From DATKFM01 sp963851215 (lineage in GTDB: Bacteria; Pseudomonadota; Alphaproteobacteria; Dongiales; Dongiaceae), in the NCBI GenBank assembly GCA_963851215.1, contig CAWKOG010000015.1:124001-188000 (forward strand): DNA of 64,000 bases, in the 5' to 3' direction. Below, in pieces: positions 55,437-63,121 of this stretch. The notes beneath the pieces are model-generated. The model ran no database searches and was not told where the DNA came from. It saw nothing but the letters and a program-made list of their open reading frames with translations. Both the position numbers and the translations under genes were made by a program. Position 1 is the stretch's first letter. Every line of letters begins with the position of its first letter.

Positions 55437-56354
55437 TCAGGCCGGCCCTGTCTTGTCGCCGGCCTTGATCTCCAGAGCGCCGAGCGCATCGGCGAGCCTG
55501 GACTTGGCGCTGCCCGGACGCAGCGCCTTCTGCTGCCCCTCATGGGGCGCCCATCCCGTCAGATAGATCACCTGGAACGTCGCCATCAGCCGTCCCTCGC
55601 TGTCGGTATGACGGCGGCGATAGAGTTCGTCGGCCTGGGCCAGCGTTGCCCGGGTCAATAGCTTGCGGGGGCGGGCCAGCAACGCGTTGGTCTCACCCAT
55701 GCCCCTGAGATCGCGCAGCAGCGCCGGCAGGTCCGCATAGGTCACGGTCAGCTTGTCGGAATCAGCCACCGGCAGGGCAAACCCGGCGCGCTGCAACAGG
55801 CCGCCCGCATCCCTGAGATCGACAAAAGGCGAGACCCGCGGACCGGCGCCGCCATGGACGGCCAGCTCCGCCTCCATCAGCACGTCGCGCAGTTCTTGCA
55901 GCGTGGCGCCGCCGAGCAGCGCCCCCAGGAACAGCCCGTCGGGCTTCAGCGCTTGCCGGATCTGCAACAGGCAGCCTGGCAGATCGTTCACCCAATGCAG
56001 GCTGAGATTGCTGACCGCGAGATCGAAGGATTCCGGCGCGAAGGGCAGGAAATCCTCGGCTGCCGTAAGGCTCGGCTTTCCATTGCGCGCCGCCTGCCGC
56101 GTCATGGCGATGGAGCTGTCGCATTGCACCAGCAGCTCGATGCCCTTGCGCCCCTCGATCGCCGCCGCCATCTCGCCGCCATGGCAGCCGAGATCGAGCG
56201 CCAAGGGGAAGCTCTTGTTGACCAGGTCCAGCCGTTCCGCGAGCCGTCCGGCGATTTCCCGCAGCAGGAAATCATGCTGCGCCAGACCCGCAGCCGCGCG
56301 GTCGCGATGCAGCCGCGAGAGCCGCCGGTCGAAGATGTTCATCGAGTCGGTCAT
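55437..56354 (-). CDS. BioC/NDUFAF5-like SAM-dependent methyltransferase
   Basis: 305 residues. The N-terminus MNIFDRRLSRLHRDRAA matches the NDUFAF5/BioC type, with ALDLGCHGGEMAAAIEG as SAM motif I, DFLPFAPESFDLAVSNLSLHWVNDLPG, and ALKPDGLFLGALLGGATLQELR. NDUFAF5 relatives hydroxylate or methylate complex I; BioC methylates malonyl-ACP. No biotin genes are near, so the complex-I assembly type is more likely. Located beside the comF cluster as in related genomes. Confidence 0.88.
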   Translation of the reverse strand: MTDSMNIFDRRLSRLHRDRAAAGLAQHDFLLREIAGRLAERLDLVNKSFPLALDLGCHGGEMAAAIEGRKGIELLVQCDSSIAMTRQAARNGKPSLTAAEDFLPFAPESFDLAVSNLSLHWVNDLPGCLLQIRQALKPDGLFLGALLGGATLQELRDVLMEAELAVHGGAGPRVSPFVDLRDAGGLLQRAGFALPVADSDKLTVTYADLPALLRDLRGMGETNALLARPRKLLTRATLAQADELYRRRHTDSEGRLMATFQVIYLTGWAPHEGQQKALRPGSAKSRLADALGALEIKAGDKTGPA

Positions 56355-56366
56355 GGCGGCGGAGTT

Positions 56367-57420
56367 CTAGAACCGGTCGATGACGGTGATGCCGCTGCCG
56401 GTATAACCGTTCATGGCCGCGATCGCCGCACCCGCTTCTTCGAGCGAAATTCGGTGGGTCACCAGTCGCGACGGCTGGATTCGCAGGCTGGAGATCATGC
56501 CGAACAGCGCCGGAAAGCGGCTGGCGGCGAATCCACGCGTGCCCATAATCGATATCTGCCGCGAATAGACGAGTTCCAGCAGCGGGACAGTCGGCTCGGC
56601 ATGGCGGCCCAGCGGCATGCCGATCTGCACATGGCGCCCCAGCTTGCGCAGGCCACGGATAGAATTGTGGAAGGTCTCGGTGATGCCCAGCGCATCCACC
56701 GATACATGGGCGCCGCCGCCTGTCTCTTCGCGAATCAATTCACCGACGTCATTCGCATCATCCCCGCCCTTGACAGTGATCGCCTTGTCCGCGCCCAGGG
56801 ATGCGGCCAGGTGGATGCGCTTCTTCATTCACGTCGATGGCCAGCACCTGCGCGCCGAGGGCGGCGCCGATCATCACCGCCGACAGGCCGACGCCGCCGC
56901 AGCCATGCACCGCCAGCCATTCGCCCGGCTGCAGCTTCGCGCGGTCCACCAAAGCGCGGAACGACGTGGTGACCCGGCAGCCCATGCCTGCGGCCTCGAC
57001 GAAATCCATCGCGTCCGGCAGCGGCACCAGATTGAAATCCGCCCGCGGAACGGCAATACGCTCGGCGAAAGCGCCCCAGCCCGAGAAGCCGACGACGAAC
57101 TGGTGATTGCAGACCGTCGCGTCGCCGCCCAGGCAATCGGGGCAGGCGCCGCAGGCGAGGATGAACGGTGCCGTCACCCGATCGCCGGCTTTGAAACGCC
57201 GGCACTCTTTGCCCACTTCCTCGACCGCGCCGGCAAACTCATGGCCGGGAACATGGGGCGCGCTGACATCGGAATCCGCGCCGGTCCAGGCATGCCAGTC
57301 CGACCGGCAGACGCCGCAGGCTTTGACGCGCACGATCACGCCGTCGGCAGGGCAGGCCGGATCGGCAACCTGGCGGACTTCCAGGGGAGCTTTGAACTTC
57401 TCGAAGATCGCGGCGCGCAC
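56367..57420 (-). CDS. Zinc-dependent alcohol dehydrogenase (frameshifted)
   Basis: About 350 residues of the medium-chain family. Catalytic zinc: VCRSDWHAW, GHEFAG. Structural zinc: CGACPDCLGGDATVC (four Cys). Rossmann domain: VHGCGGVGLSAVMIGAALGAQ then KSLGAD-like AASLGADKAITV. One extra base near 56826 splits it at DVNKKRIHLA. GTG 57420 is preferred because GGGAG sits six bases upstream; TTG 57426 is too close. Substrate unknown. Confidence 0.88.
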
Positions 57421-57503
57421 GGACAACTCCCGGACAAAGGCGAAGCGGGAGCAGGGCGCTCCCGGCCCGCCTTCTATCCCACGGCCAGGGCGGCCGGAAA
57501 ACC

Positions 57504-58142
57504 TCAGGCGTTGCGGCTGATGACGATGTCGAACTGACCGCGCAGCGCGCCGCTCTCAATGCTGTCATCCGGCGACAACGCCACGATCACGCCGGCGCGC
57601 GCCGCCGGATCGATGCGGTTGAGCACGCCGTCCCGCTCGTTCTGCGGTTCGCCCGCGACATACATCTGCGTCACCAGTTCGAAGCCCTCGCCGCTGATGG
57701 CGAAGTGGATATGGGGCGTGCGGCCGGTATAGGCGACCGGCCTGATGGTGCGGAAACGGTAGGCGCCATCGGCGGCGCTGACGGTTTGGCCGTAACCCTG
57801 GAAGCCGCTAGGCAGCGGTCCCATCCCGCCGGAGCGCGGATGGAGATAGCGGCCGTTGGCGTCGCATTGCCAGATCTCCACCCTGGCGCCAGCGATCGGT
57901 TGCCCGTTGAGATCGAGCACGCGGCCGAAGACATGGGTAACTTGGCCGATCGCCTGGGTGGCCGCGCCGGTCACCTGCACCAGATCGTTGTCATGATCCA
58001 GCGGCAGCTCCGGCGGGTAGAACGGCCCGAGCGTTTGCTCCGGCGTCGGGATGAGGGCGGCGGCACGGGCGGCCGGCGAAGCCGCCAGCAGCGCGGTGCC
58101 GGCGGAGAGCAGGGCGGTGCGGCGGGCAAGCGGACGGGTCAT
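57504..58142 (-). CDS. Exported intradiol ring-cleavage dioxygenase-like protein
   Basis: 212 residues. The N-terminus LARRTALLSAGTALLAAS looks like a Tat or Sec export signal with a twin Arg. The mature domain matches protocatechuate/catechol intradiol dioxygenases: TPEQTLGPFYPPELP, GARVEIWQCDANGRYLHP and iron ligands Tyr (NGRY), Tyr (IRPVAY) and HIH (RTPHIHFAISG). Export distinguishes it from cytoplasmic PcaGH. The substrate is unknown and no ring-cleavage pathway genes are adjacent. Confidence 0.85.
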   Translation of the reverse strand: MTRPLARRTALLSAGTALLAASPAARAAALIPTPEQTLGPFYPPELPLDHDNDLVQVTGAATQAIGQVTHVFGRVLDLNGQPIAGARVEIWQCDANGRYLHPRSGGMGPLPSGFQGYGQTVSAADGAYRFRTIRPVAYTGRTPHIHFAISGEGFELVTQMYVAGEPQNERDGVLNRIDPAARAGVIVALSPDDSIESGALRGQFDIVISRNA

Positions 58143-58250
58143 GCAGGCTTTCTCCGCAACGGCAGATACCAGTCGACCCTCTGCCATATGGGATACTGTC
58201 GGCGCCGAAGCAACCGCCGCCCGTTGACAGGTCCGTGAGCGCCGGGTCCG

Positions 58251-59015
58251 ATGGGCGCCATGGTCTTCGCCCAGATGCGCCCGCTGCTGCGCCGGTCCGC
58301 CCAGGGGCTGCTGACGGCGATCCTGCCGCCCCGCTGCCTGAAATGCGGCGTTGTTGTCGATACGGCGGGTGCGCTGTGTCCCGCGTGCTGGACCAAGCTC
58401 AGCTTCATCGATCCGCCCTGCTGCGCCTGTTGCGGCTTTCCCTTCGAGTTCCATCAGGGCGACGGCGCGATTTGCGGCGGCTGCATGCGCGAGCCCCCGG
58501 ACTTCGCCCGCGCCCGCAGCGTGCTGCGCTATGACGAGGCGAGCAAGGATCTGATCCTGCGCTTCAAGCATGCCGACCGCACCGGCTCCGCGCCCGCCTT
58601 CGCCGCCTGGTTGAAACGGGCCGGCGCCGAACTGCTGGCGGATGCGGATCTCCTGGCGCCGGTGCCCCTCCATTGGTCCCGGCTGCTGGCGCGCCGCTAC
58701 AATCAAGCGGCCCTGTTGACCCGGGAACTGGCGCGGCTGGCCGGCAAGCCGGCGGTGCAGGATCTCCTGATCCGCCGCCGCCGCACGCCATCCCAGGGCG
58801 GGCTGGGAGCCGCCGGCCGCGAGAGCAATGTCACCGGCGCCTTTCGGGTCCATCCCCGCCACGCGGCAAGGCTCAAGGGGCAGCGGATCCTGCTGGTGGA
58901 CGATGTCTTCACCACCGGCGCCACGGCGGCCGCCTGCACTCGCACCCTCCGCCGCGGCGGCGCCCAAGCCGTTGACGTGTTAACCCTGGCGCGGGTGGTG
59001 CGGCCGGCCGCCTAG
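58251..59015 (+). CDS. comF: ComF family protein (phosphoribosyltransferase-like)
   Basis: 254 residues. The N-terminal double zinc finger has CLKCGVVVDTAGALCPAC and CCACCGFPFEF with GAICGGC; the C-terminal PRTase-like domain has RRYNQAALLTRELAR, RRRTPSQGGLGAAGRESNV and the PRPP motif ILLVDDVFTTGATAAA. ComF is needed for DNA uptake in competent bacteria, but its role in Alphaproteobacteria is unclear. First gene of comF-grxC-nitrilase. Confidence 0.94.
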   Translation: MGAMVFAQMRPLLRRSAQGLLTAILPPRCLKCGVVVDTAGALCPACWTKLSFIDPPCCACCGFPFEFHQGDGAICGGCMREPPDFARARSVLRYDEASKDLILRFKHADRTGSAPAFAAWLKRAGAELLADADLLAPVPLHWSRLLARRYNQAALLTRELARLAGKPAVQDLLIRRRRTPSQGGLGAAGRESNVTGAFRVHPRHAARLKGQRILLVDDVFTTGATAAACTRTLRRGGAQAVDVLTLARVVRPAA

Positions 59016-59094
59016 GCCCCGTGGCGGCCCCGGTGACAAACCGCCGGACCCATGCCACCTATTAAGGGCGAGCTTCACAGCGTCCGGACCGCCC

Positions 59095-59359
59095 ATGGCG
59101 AAAGTCGAGATTTACACCACCCAGTTCTGCCCCTATTGCCACCGCGCCAAGCGGCTGCTTGCAGGAACGGGGCGCAAGCTACACGGAGATCGATGTCATG
59201 ATGGATGGCAGCAAGCGCAAGGAAATGATCGATCGCGCGGGCGGCCGGCGCTCCGTGCCGCAGATCTTCATCAATGGACAGCATGTGGGCGGCAGCGACG
59301 AACTCTATGCGCTGGACCGCGACGGCAAGCTGGCGCCGATGCTGCAGGCCGCGTCATGA
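59095..59359 (+). CDS. grxC: Glutaredoxin 3 (frameshifted)
   Basis: About 87 residues. Dithiol active site CPYC in IYTTQFCPYCHRAKRLL, then SVPQIFINGQHVGGSDELYALD with the cis-Pro (VPQ) and the GG glutathione-binding loop. One extra T near 59159 separates RLL from QERGASYTEID. The stop overlaps the start of the nitrilase gene (ATGA at 59356). Conserved position between comF and nit. Confidence 0.93.
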
Positions 59360-60219
59360 GCGCTGCCTTCAAGGTCGCCTGCGTCCAGCTCAACGCCGGC
59401 CGCGATCTCGCGCCGAACATCGCCGCGGCCAGCGGCCTGATCCGCGAGGCCAAAGCTGCCGGTGCGCAATTCATCCTGACGCCGGAGAACACCGGCTGGA
59501 TCGAGCCGAAACGGCCGCTGCAGTTGGAGAGGGCAAAGCCGGAAGCCGAGCATCCGGGCGTGCCCGCGTTTCAGGCGCTCGCCGCCGAACTCAAGGTCTG
59601 GCTGCTGATCGGCTCGCTCTCGATAAAGCTGGACGCCAACACCTGCGCCAACCGCTCCTTCCTGTTCGATCCCCAGGGGCGCATCGCCGCGCGCTATGAC
59701 AAGATTCACATGTTCGACGTGGACCTGGCCAACGGCGAGACCTATCGCGAGTCCGCCACCTTCCGGCCGGGCGAACGCGCCGTGACCGCCGATCTGCCCT
59801 GGGGCCGGGTCGGCCTCACAGTTTGTTATGACGTGCGCTTCGCCTATCTCTACCGCGCCCTGGCGCAGGCGGGGGCCAGCTTCCTGACCGTGCCGGCCGC
59901 TTTCACCCGACCCACCGGACAGGCCCATTGGCATGTGCTGCTGCGGGCGCGGGCGATCGAGACCGGCTGCTATGTCTTCGCCCCCGCGCAATGCGGCGAG
60001 CATGCGGAAGGCCGCAAGACCTACGGCCATTCGCTGATCGTCGCGCCCTGGGGCGAGGTGCTGGCCGACGGCGGCGAGGATGTCGGCATCATCTATGCCG
60101 ACATCGATCCGGCGAAGGTGACGGAGGCCCGGAACATGGTCCCCGCCCTGCGCCATGACCGGCCTTTCACCGGGCCGGAGTTGCCGGCCGTGCCCGTGCG
60201 CAAGGCGGCCGGCGGCTGA
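59356..60219 (+). CDS. Carbon-nitrogen hydrolase (Nit2-like amidase)
   Basis: 287 residues of the nitrilase superfamily. Catalytic triad: Glu44 (LTPENTGWIE), Lys116 (RYDKIHMFDVD) and Cys157 (GLTVCYDVRFAYLY). The KIHMFDVDL motif is typical of the Nit1/Nit2 branch, whose members hydrolyse deaminated glutathione or omega-amides. Its position after glutaredoxin supports a glutathione-repair role. Start coupled to grxC. Confidence 0.93.
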   Translation: MSAAFKVACVQLNAGRDLAPNIAAASGLIREAKAAGAQFILTPENTGWIEPKRPLQLERAKPEAEHPGVPAFQALAAELKVWLLIGSLSIKLDANTCANRSFLFDPQGRIAARYDKIHMFDVDLANGETYRESATFRPGERAVTADLPWGRVGLTVCYDVRFAYLYRALAQAGASFLTVPAAFTRPTGQAHWHVLLRARAIETGCYVFAPAQCGEHAEGRKTYGHSLIVAPWGEVLADGGEDVGIIYADIDPAKVTEARNMVPALRHDRPFTGPELPAVPVRKAAGG

Positions 60220-60243
60220 AAAATTCGCGACGGGCGCAATCAT

Positions 60244-60265
60244 TGCTGACAAGATGCTGTCAGCA
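60244..60265. promoter_or_regulatory. Perfect palindromic operator before WYL regulator
   Basis: TGCTGACA-AGATGC-TGTCAGCA: perfect 8-bp arms around a 6-base spacer. It precedes the small ORF and WYL-type regulator gene and is a strong candidate for its own operator. Confidence 0.65.
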
Positions 60266-60322
60266 GCAGGTCTGTAAGAATGGCGCCCATGCCGCCGTTC
60301 TTCCATCCGAAGGAAACCTGGG

Positions 60323-60391
60323 ATGAGCGCCATCGCCGCCAAGCGCGCCTTTTCCGAAGGCAACCGCGCCGGCCTTCTGGCCATGAGCTGA
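60323..60391 (+). CDS. Possible 22-residue leader or gene remnant
   Basis: ATG 60323 with AAGGAAA upstream encodes a peptide that begins MSAIAAKRAFSEGNRAG and stops at 60391, 10 bases before the WYL regulator. It may be a translated leader, or the remains of a gene whose rest was lost. Weak evidence. Confidence 0.25.
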   Translation: MSAIAAKRAFSEGNRAGLLAMS

Positions 60392-60401
60392 GCCGAGATC
60401 G

Positions 60402-61085
60402 ATGCGCCGCGCCGACAGGCTGTTCCAAATCGTTCAGCATCTGCGGGCGCGGCGCCTCACTACGGCCGCCCAGCTTGCCGAATGGCTCGAAGTCACGCCG
60501 AGGACGATTTATCGCGATGTACGGGATCTCCTGCTTTCCGGAGTGCCCATCGATGGCGAGGCCGGCGTCGGCTACCGCCTGCGGCCCGGCTATGACCTGC
60601 CCCCGCTGATGTTCACCTTCGATGAAGTCGAAGCGCTGGTGGCGGGGGCCCGCATCGTCGAGGCCTGGGGCTCGCCGCAGTTGGCAAATGCCGGCCGATC
60701 GGCGCTGGTCAAGATTGCCAACGCCCTGCCGGCGGGACGCCGCGACGAGATGGAAAAGACGCGGCTGTTCGCCCCGGGCTTCCGCTTCGATCCCGCCGTC
60801 GGCGCGACGCTGGAGACGATCCGCCAGGCGATCGGCCAGCATCGGGTGCTCGTGCTCGAATACGTGGATGCCAAGGGCGCCAATTCGAACCGCAGCGTGC
60901 GGCCCCTGGCGCTCTATTTCTGGGGGTCTGTCTGGACGCTCGGCGCCTGGTGCAAGTCCCGCAACGACTTCCGCAATTTCCGCCTGGATCGCGTGTCGAC
61001 CGTCTCCGAGTCCGATCGCAAGTTCGTCGACGAGCCGGGCAAGCGGCTTGAGGATTTCATCAAGTCGATGGAAGCGCAGGATTAG
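60402..61085 (+). CDS. WYL-domain (YafY-type) transcriptional regulator
   Basis: 227 residues. N-terminal HTH_11 winged helix (RLFQIVQHLRARRLTTAAQLAEWLEV with RTIYRDVRDLLLSGVPI), then a WYL ligand domain (RPLALYFWGSVWTLGAWCKS, NFRLDRVSTVS). WYL regulators bind small ligands or ssDNA, and also occur as control proteins in defence systems. Nothing else here suggests defence. The palindrome at 60244 probably is its operator. Confidence 0.9.
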   Translation: MRRADRLFQIVQHLRARRLTTAAQLAEWLEVTPRTIYRDVRDLLLSGVPIDGEAGVGYRLRPGYDLPPLMFTFDEVEALVAGARIVEAWGSPQLANAGRSALVKIANALPAGRRDEMEKTRLFAPGFRFDPAVGATLETIRQAIGQHRVLVLEYVDAKGANSNRSVRPLALYFWGSVWTLGAWCKSRNDFRNFRLDRVSTVSESDRKFVDEPGKRLEDFIKSMEAQD

Positions 61086-61141
61086 GCCGGCGGGAATCGT
61101 CCGCCGGCCGCGCATTCCTTGTCCAGTCCGGTTGCGCCGTC

Positions 61142-61804
61142 TCAGCCTCGCGGCTGCGGAATGATCCGCAAGTAGGGCTTCAGCGATTTCCAGCCGTTCG
61201 GATATTTCTGCTTCGCCGCATCGTCGGAGACCGACGGCGGGATGATCACGTCCTCGCCCTGCTTCCAGTTCACCGGCGTGGCGACGGTGTGCTTCGCCGT
61301 GAGCTGGCAGGAATCCAGCAGGCGTAGCACTTCGTCGAAATTGCGGCCGGTGCTCATGGGATAGGTGAGGGACGCCTTCACCTTCTTGTCCGGGCCGATG
61401 ACGAAGACCGAGCGCACTGTGGCGTTGTCGGCGGGGGTGCGGCCTTCGGAGCTGTTGCCCGCCTCGGCCGGCAGCATGTCATAGGCCTTGGCGACGCGCA
61501 GGTCGGAGTCGCCGATCAGCGGATAGTTCACCGCATGGCCCTGGGTCTCCTCGATGTCCTTGGCCCATTTCGAATGGTTGCCCACGGGATCGACGGAGAG
61601 GCCGATGATCTTCGTGTTCCGCTTGTCGAACTCCGGCTTCAGCTTGGCCATGTAGCCCAACTCGGTGGTGCAGACCGGCGTGAAATCCTTGGGGTGGGAG
61701 AACAGGATGCCCCAGCTATCGCCGAGCCATTTGTGAAAATTGATCTTGCCCTCGGTGGAGTCCTGCTCGAAATCCGGGGCGGTATCGCCAAGACGGAGTG
61801 CCAT
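61142..61804 (-). CDS. 1-Cys peroxiredoxin (Prx6 type)
   Basis: 220 residues. Cys45 in FSHPKDFTPVCTTELGYM is the peroxidatic residue. Prx6 features: LGDTAPDFEQDSTEG, IGLSVDPVGNHSKWAKDI, GRNFDEVLRLLDSCQL, TPVNWKQGEDVIIPPSVSD and a C-terminal YLRIIPQP-like end. Reduces hydrogen peroxide and lipid peroxides. ATG 61804 follows AGGAGG. Not linked to its neighbours in an operon. Confidence 0.95.
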   Translation of the reverse strand: MALRLGDTAPDFEQDSTEGKINFHKWLGDSWGILFSHPKDFTPVCTTELGYMAKLKPEFDKRNTKIIGLSVDPVGNHSKWAKDIEETQGHAVNYPLIGDSDLRVAKAYDMLPAEAGNSSEGRTPADNATVRSVFVIGPDKKVKASLTYPMSTGRNFDEVLRLLDSCQLTAKHTVATPVNWKQGEDVIIPPSVSDDAAKQKYPNGWKSLKPYLRIIPQPRG

Positions 61805-61905
61805 GGTTTTTCCTCCTGCAATTTTATGTTGGTTGGGAAGGCGGATGCCTGCCTAGATCGGGTGACGGAGGGGCATCCTCAAGCTGTTCTGGGAAAATCA
61901 TCGCA

Positions 61906-62427
61906 TCACGCCCGCACGGCGGCAAGCCGCTGAATTTTCGCGTGGCGGGGCTGGCTGACGATCCGGTGCTCATAGGCGACCACCTCCAGACGGCCGCGCA
62001 CCGCCTCCAGCAGCTCGCCCGGCTGCAGCAGGAAATCCGGATTGGTCGGTTTGCCGAAAGCCTCGTTCCCCGCTGCAAAGGTTTCGTAGATCAGGGCGCC
62101 GCCGGGTTCCACCGCGGCGACGATGCCGGCCAGGATCGGCCGGTGCAGGTAGTTGGTGACGACCACGCCGCCAAAGCTGCCGGCGCCGAACGGCCAGGGC
62201 GCGCCGGTCTCCAAATCGACCTCCAGGGCGGTCAGCCCGGGCCGGTCCTCCAGCGCCGCGATGCCCGACAGGTCCCGGTCCACGGCCGTCACCGGGTGCC
62301 CGCCGGCCAGAAACACCAGGCTGTGGCGACCACTGCCGCAGGCCAGGTCCAGGACCGCCCGCCCGGCCGGAACCAGCCCGGCATGGCGCAAAACCCAGGG
62401 CGAGGGCGGCAGGGGTTCGCCGGCCAT
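61906..62427 (-). CDS. Small class I SAM-dependent methyltransferase
   Basis: 173 residues. SPWVLRHAGLVPAGRAVLDLACGSGRH (motif I), HPVTAVDRDLSGIAAL, GVVVTNYLHRPILAGIVAAVEPGG and ALIYETFAAGNEAFGKPTNPDF. This is the compact TehB-like type, often called a thiopurine/tellurite methyltransferase, but substrate cannot be assigned. ATG 62427. Divergent from DUF1178, with a CIRCE-type site between them. Confidence 0.85.
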   Translation of the reverse strand: MAGEPLPPSPWVLRHAGLVPAGRAVLDLACGSGRHSLVFLAGGHPVTAVDRDLSGIAALEDRPGLTALEVDLETGAPWPFGAGSFGGVVVTNYLHRPILAGIVAAVEPGGALIYETFAAGNEAFGKPTNPDFLLQPGELLEAVRGRLEVVAYEHRIVSQPRHAKIQRLAAVRA

Positions 62428-62455
62428 TATCCGAAAACTCCTTGACTTCAAAGCT

Positions 62456-62482
62456 TTGGCACTCAAGTTAACAGAGTGCTAG
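62456..62482. promoter_or_regulatory. CIRCE-type HrcA operator
   Basis: TTGGCACTC-N9-GAGTGCTAG, the exact geometry of CIRCE (TTAGCACTC-N9-GAGTGCTAA) with one change per arm. A CTTGACTT -35-like box lies just upstream at 62441. It lies 68 bases before the DUF1178 start and 29 from the methyltransferase start. Confidence 0.7.
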
Positions 62483-62549
62483 ACCGGCGGCCCGTTAGCA
62501 ATCTCCTAACGAATCCGGTCCGAGAATATGGTGTGCAGGTAGACCGCCC

Positions 62550-62969
62550 ATGATTCTGTTCGACCTCAGATGCGCCCGGAACCATGTCTTCGAGGCCTGG
62601 TTCCCCACCAACGCCGCCTACGAGAAGCAGGCCAAGGCGGGCGCTGTGGCATGTCCCTCCTGCGGCAGCCGCAAGGTCGAGAAGGCGCCGATGGCGCCGC
62701 GCATCGGCAAGGCCGCAAAAGCCAGCGTTCCGGCGGTCGCCGCCGAACATGCGGAGATCCGCCAGCAGCTCACCGAACTCCGCGCGAAGATCGAGGCCAA
62801 TTGCGACTATGTCGGCGACAAGTTCGCCGAAGAGGCCCGGCGCATCCATTACGGCGAGACCGAACGGCGCGACATCTATGGCGAGACCAGCGATGACGAA
62901 GCCAAGGAACTGAATGACGAGGGCGTGAAATTCTCCCGCGTCCCCTGGCTGCCGCGCCAGGACAGCTAA
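62550..62969 (+). CDS. DUF1178 zinc-ribbon protein
   Basis: 139 residues. N-terminal MILFDLRCARNHVFEAWFP with a Cys pair at CPSCG forms a zinc-ribbon-like fold; the end GDKFAEEARRIHYGETERRDIYGETSDDEA is diagnostic of the family. Function unknown. In related genomes it usually follows the nitrilase gene directly; here 2.3 kb of other genes separate them. A CIRCE-type operator precedes it. Confidence 0.93.
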   Translation: MILFDLRCARNHVFEAWFPTNAAYEKQAKAGAVACPSCGSRKVEKAPMAPRIGKAAKASVPAVAAEHAEIRQQLTELRAKIEANCDYVGDKFAEEARRIHYGETERRDIYGETSDDEAKELNDEGVKFSRVPWLPRQDS

Positions 62970-63121
62970 GCTCTAGCCGACTTCCAGGGATTTCCAGCAG
63001 TTACGCGCCGCCTGTGACCGCCGTGACCTAGGCGCCGCGGCCGGCTGCCCTGATTTGAACCTTCCCGATCCGCCGCCCGACCAAGAGCCAGAACCGAACC
63101 CCGGTGCATCTGGAGGGCGTC

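Noticed and set aside
60402..61085. WYL regulator as part of an anti-phage defence island
   Set aside because: Neighbours are housekeeping and redox genes; no nuclease, helicase or BREX/CBASS-type gene is present.
62970..63121. Possible tRNA in the gap before the RTX gene (TTTGAACC stretch)
   Set aside because: No cloverleaf stems or T-loop consensus could be paired.
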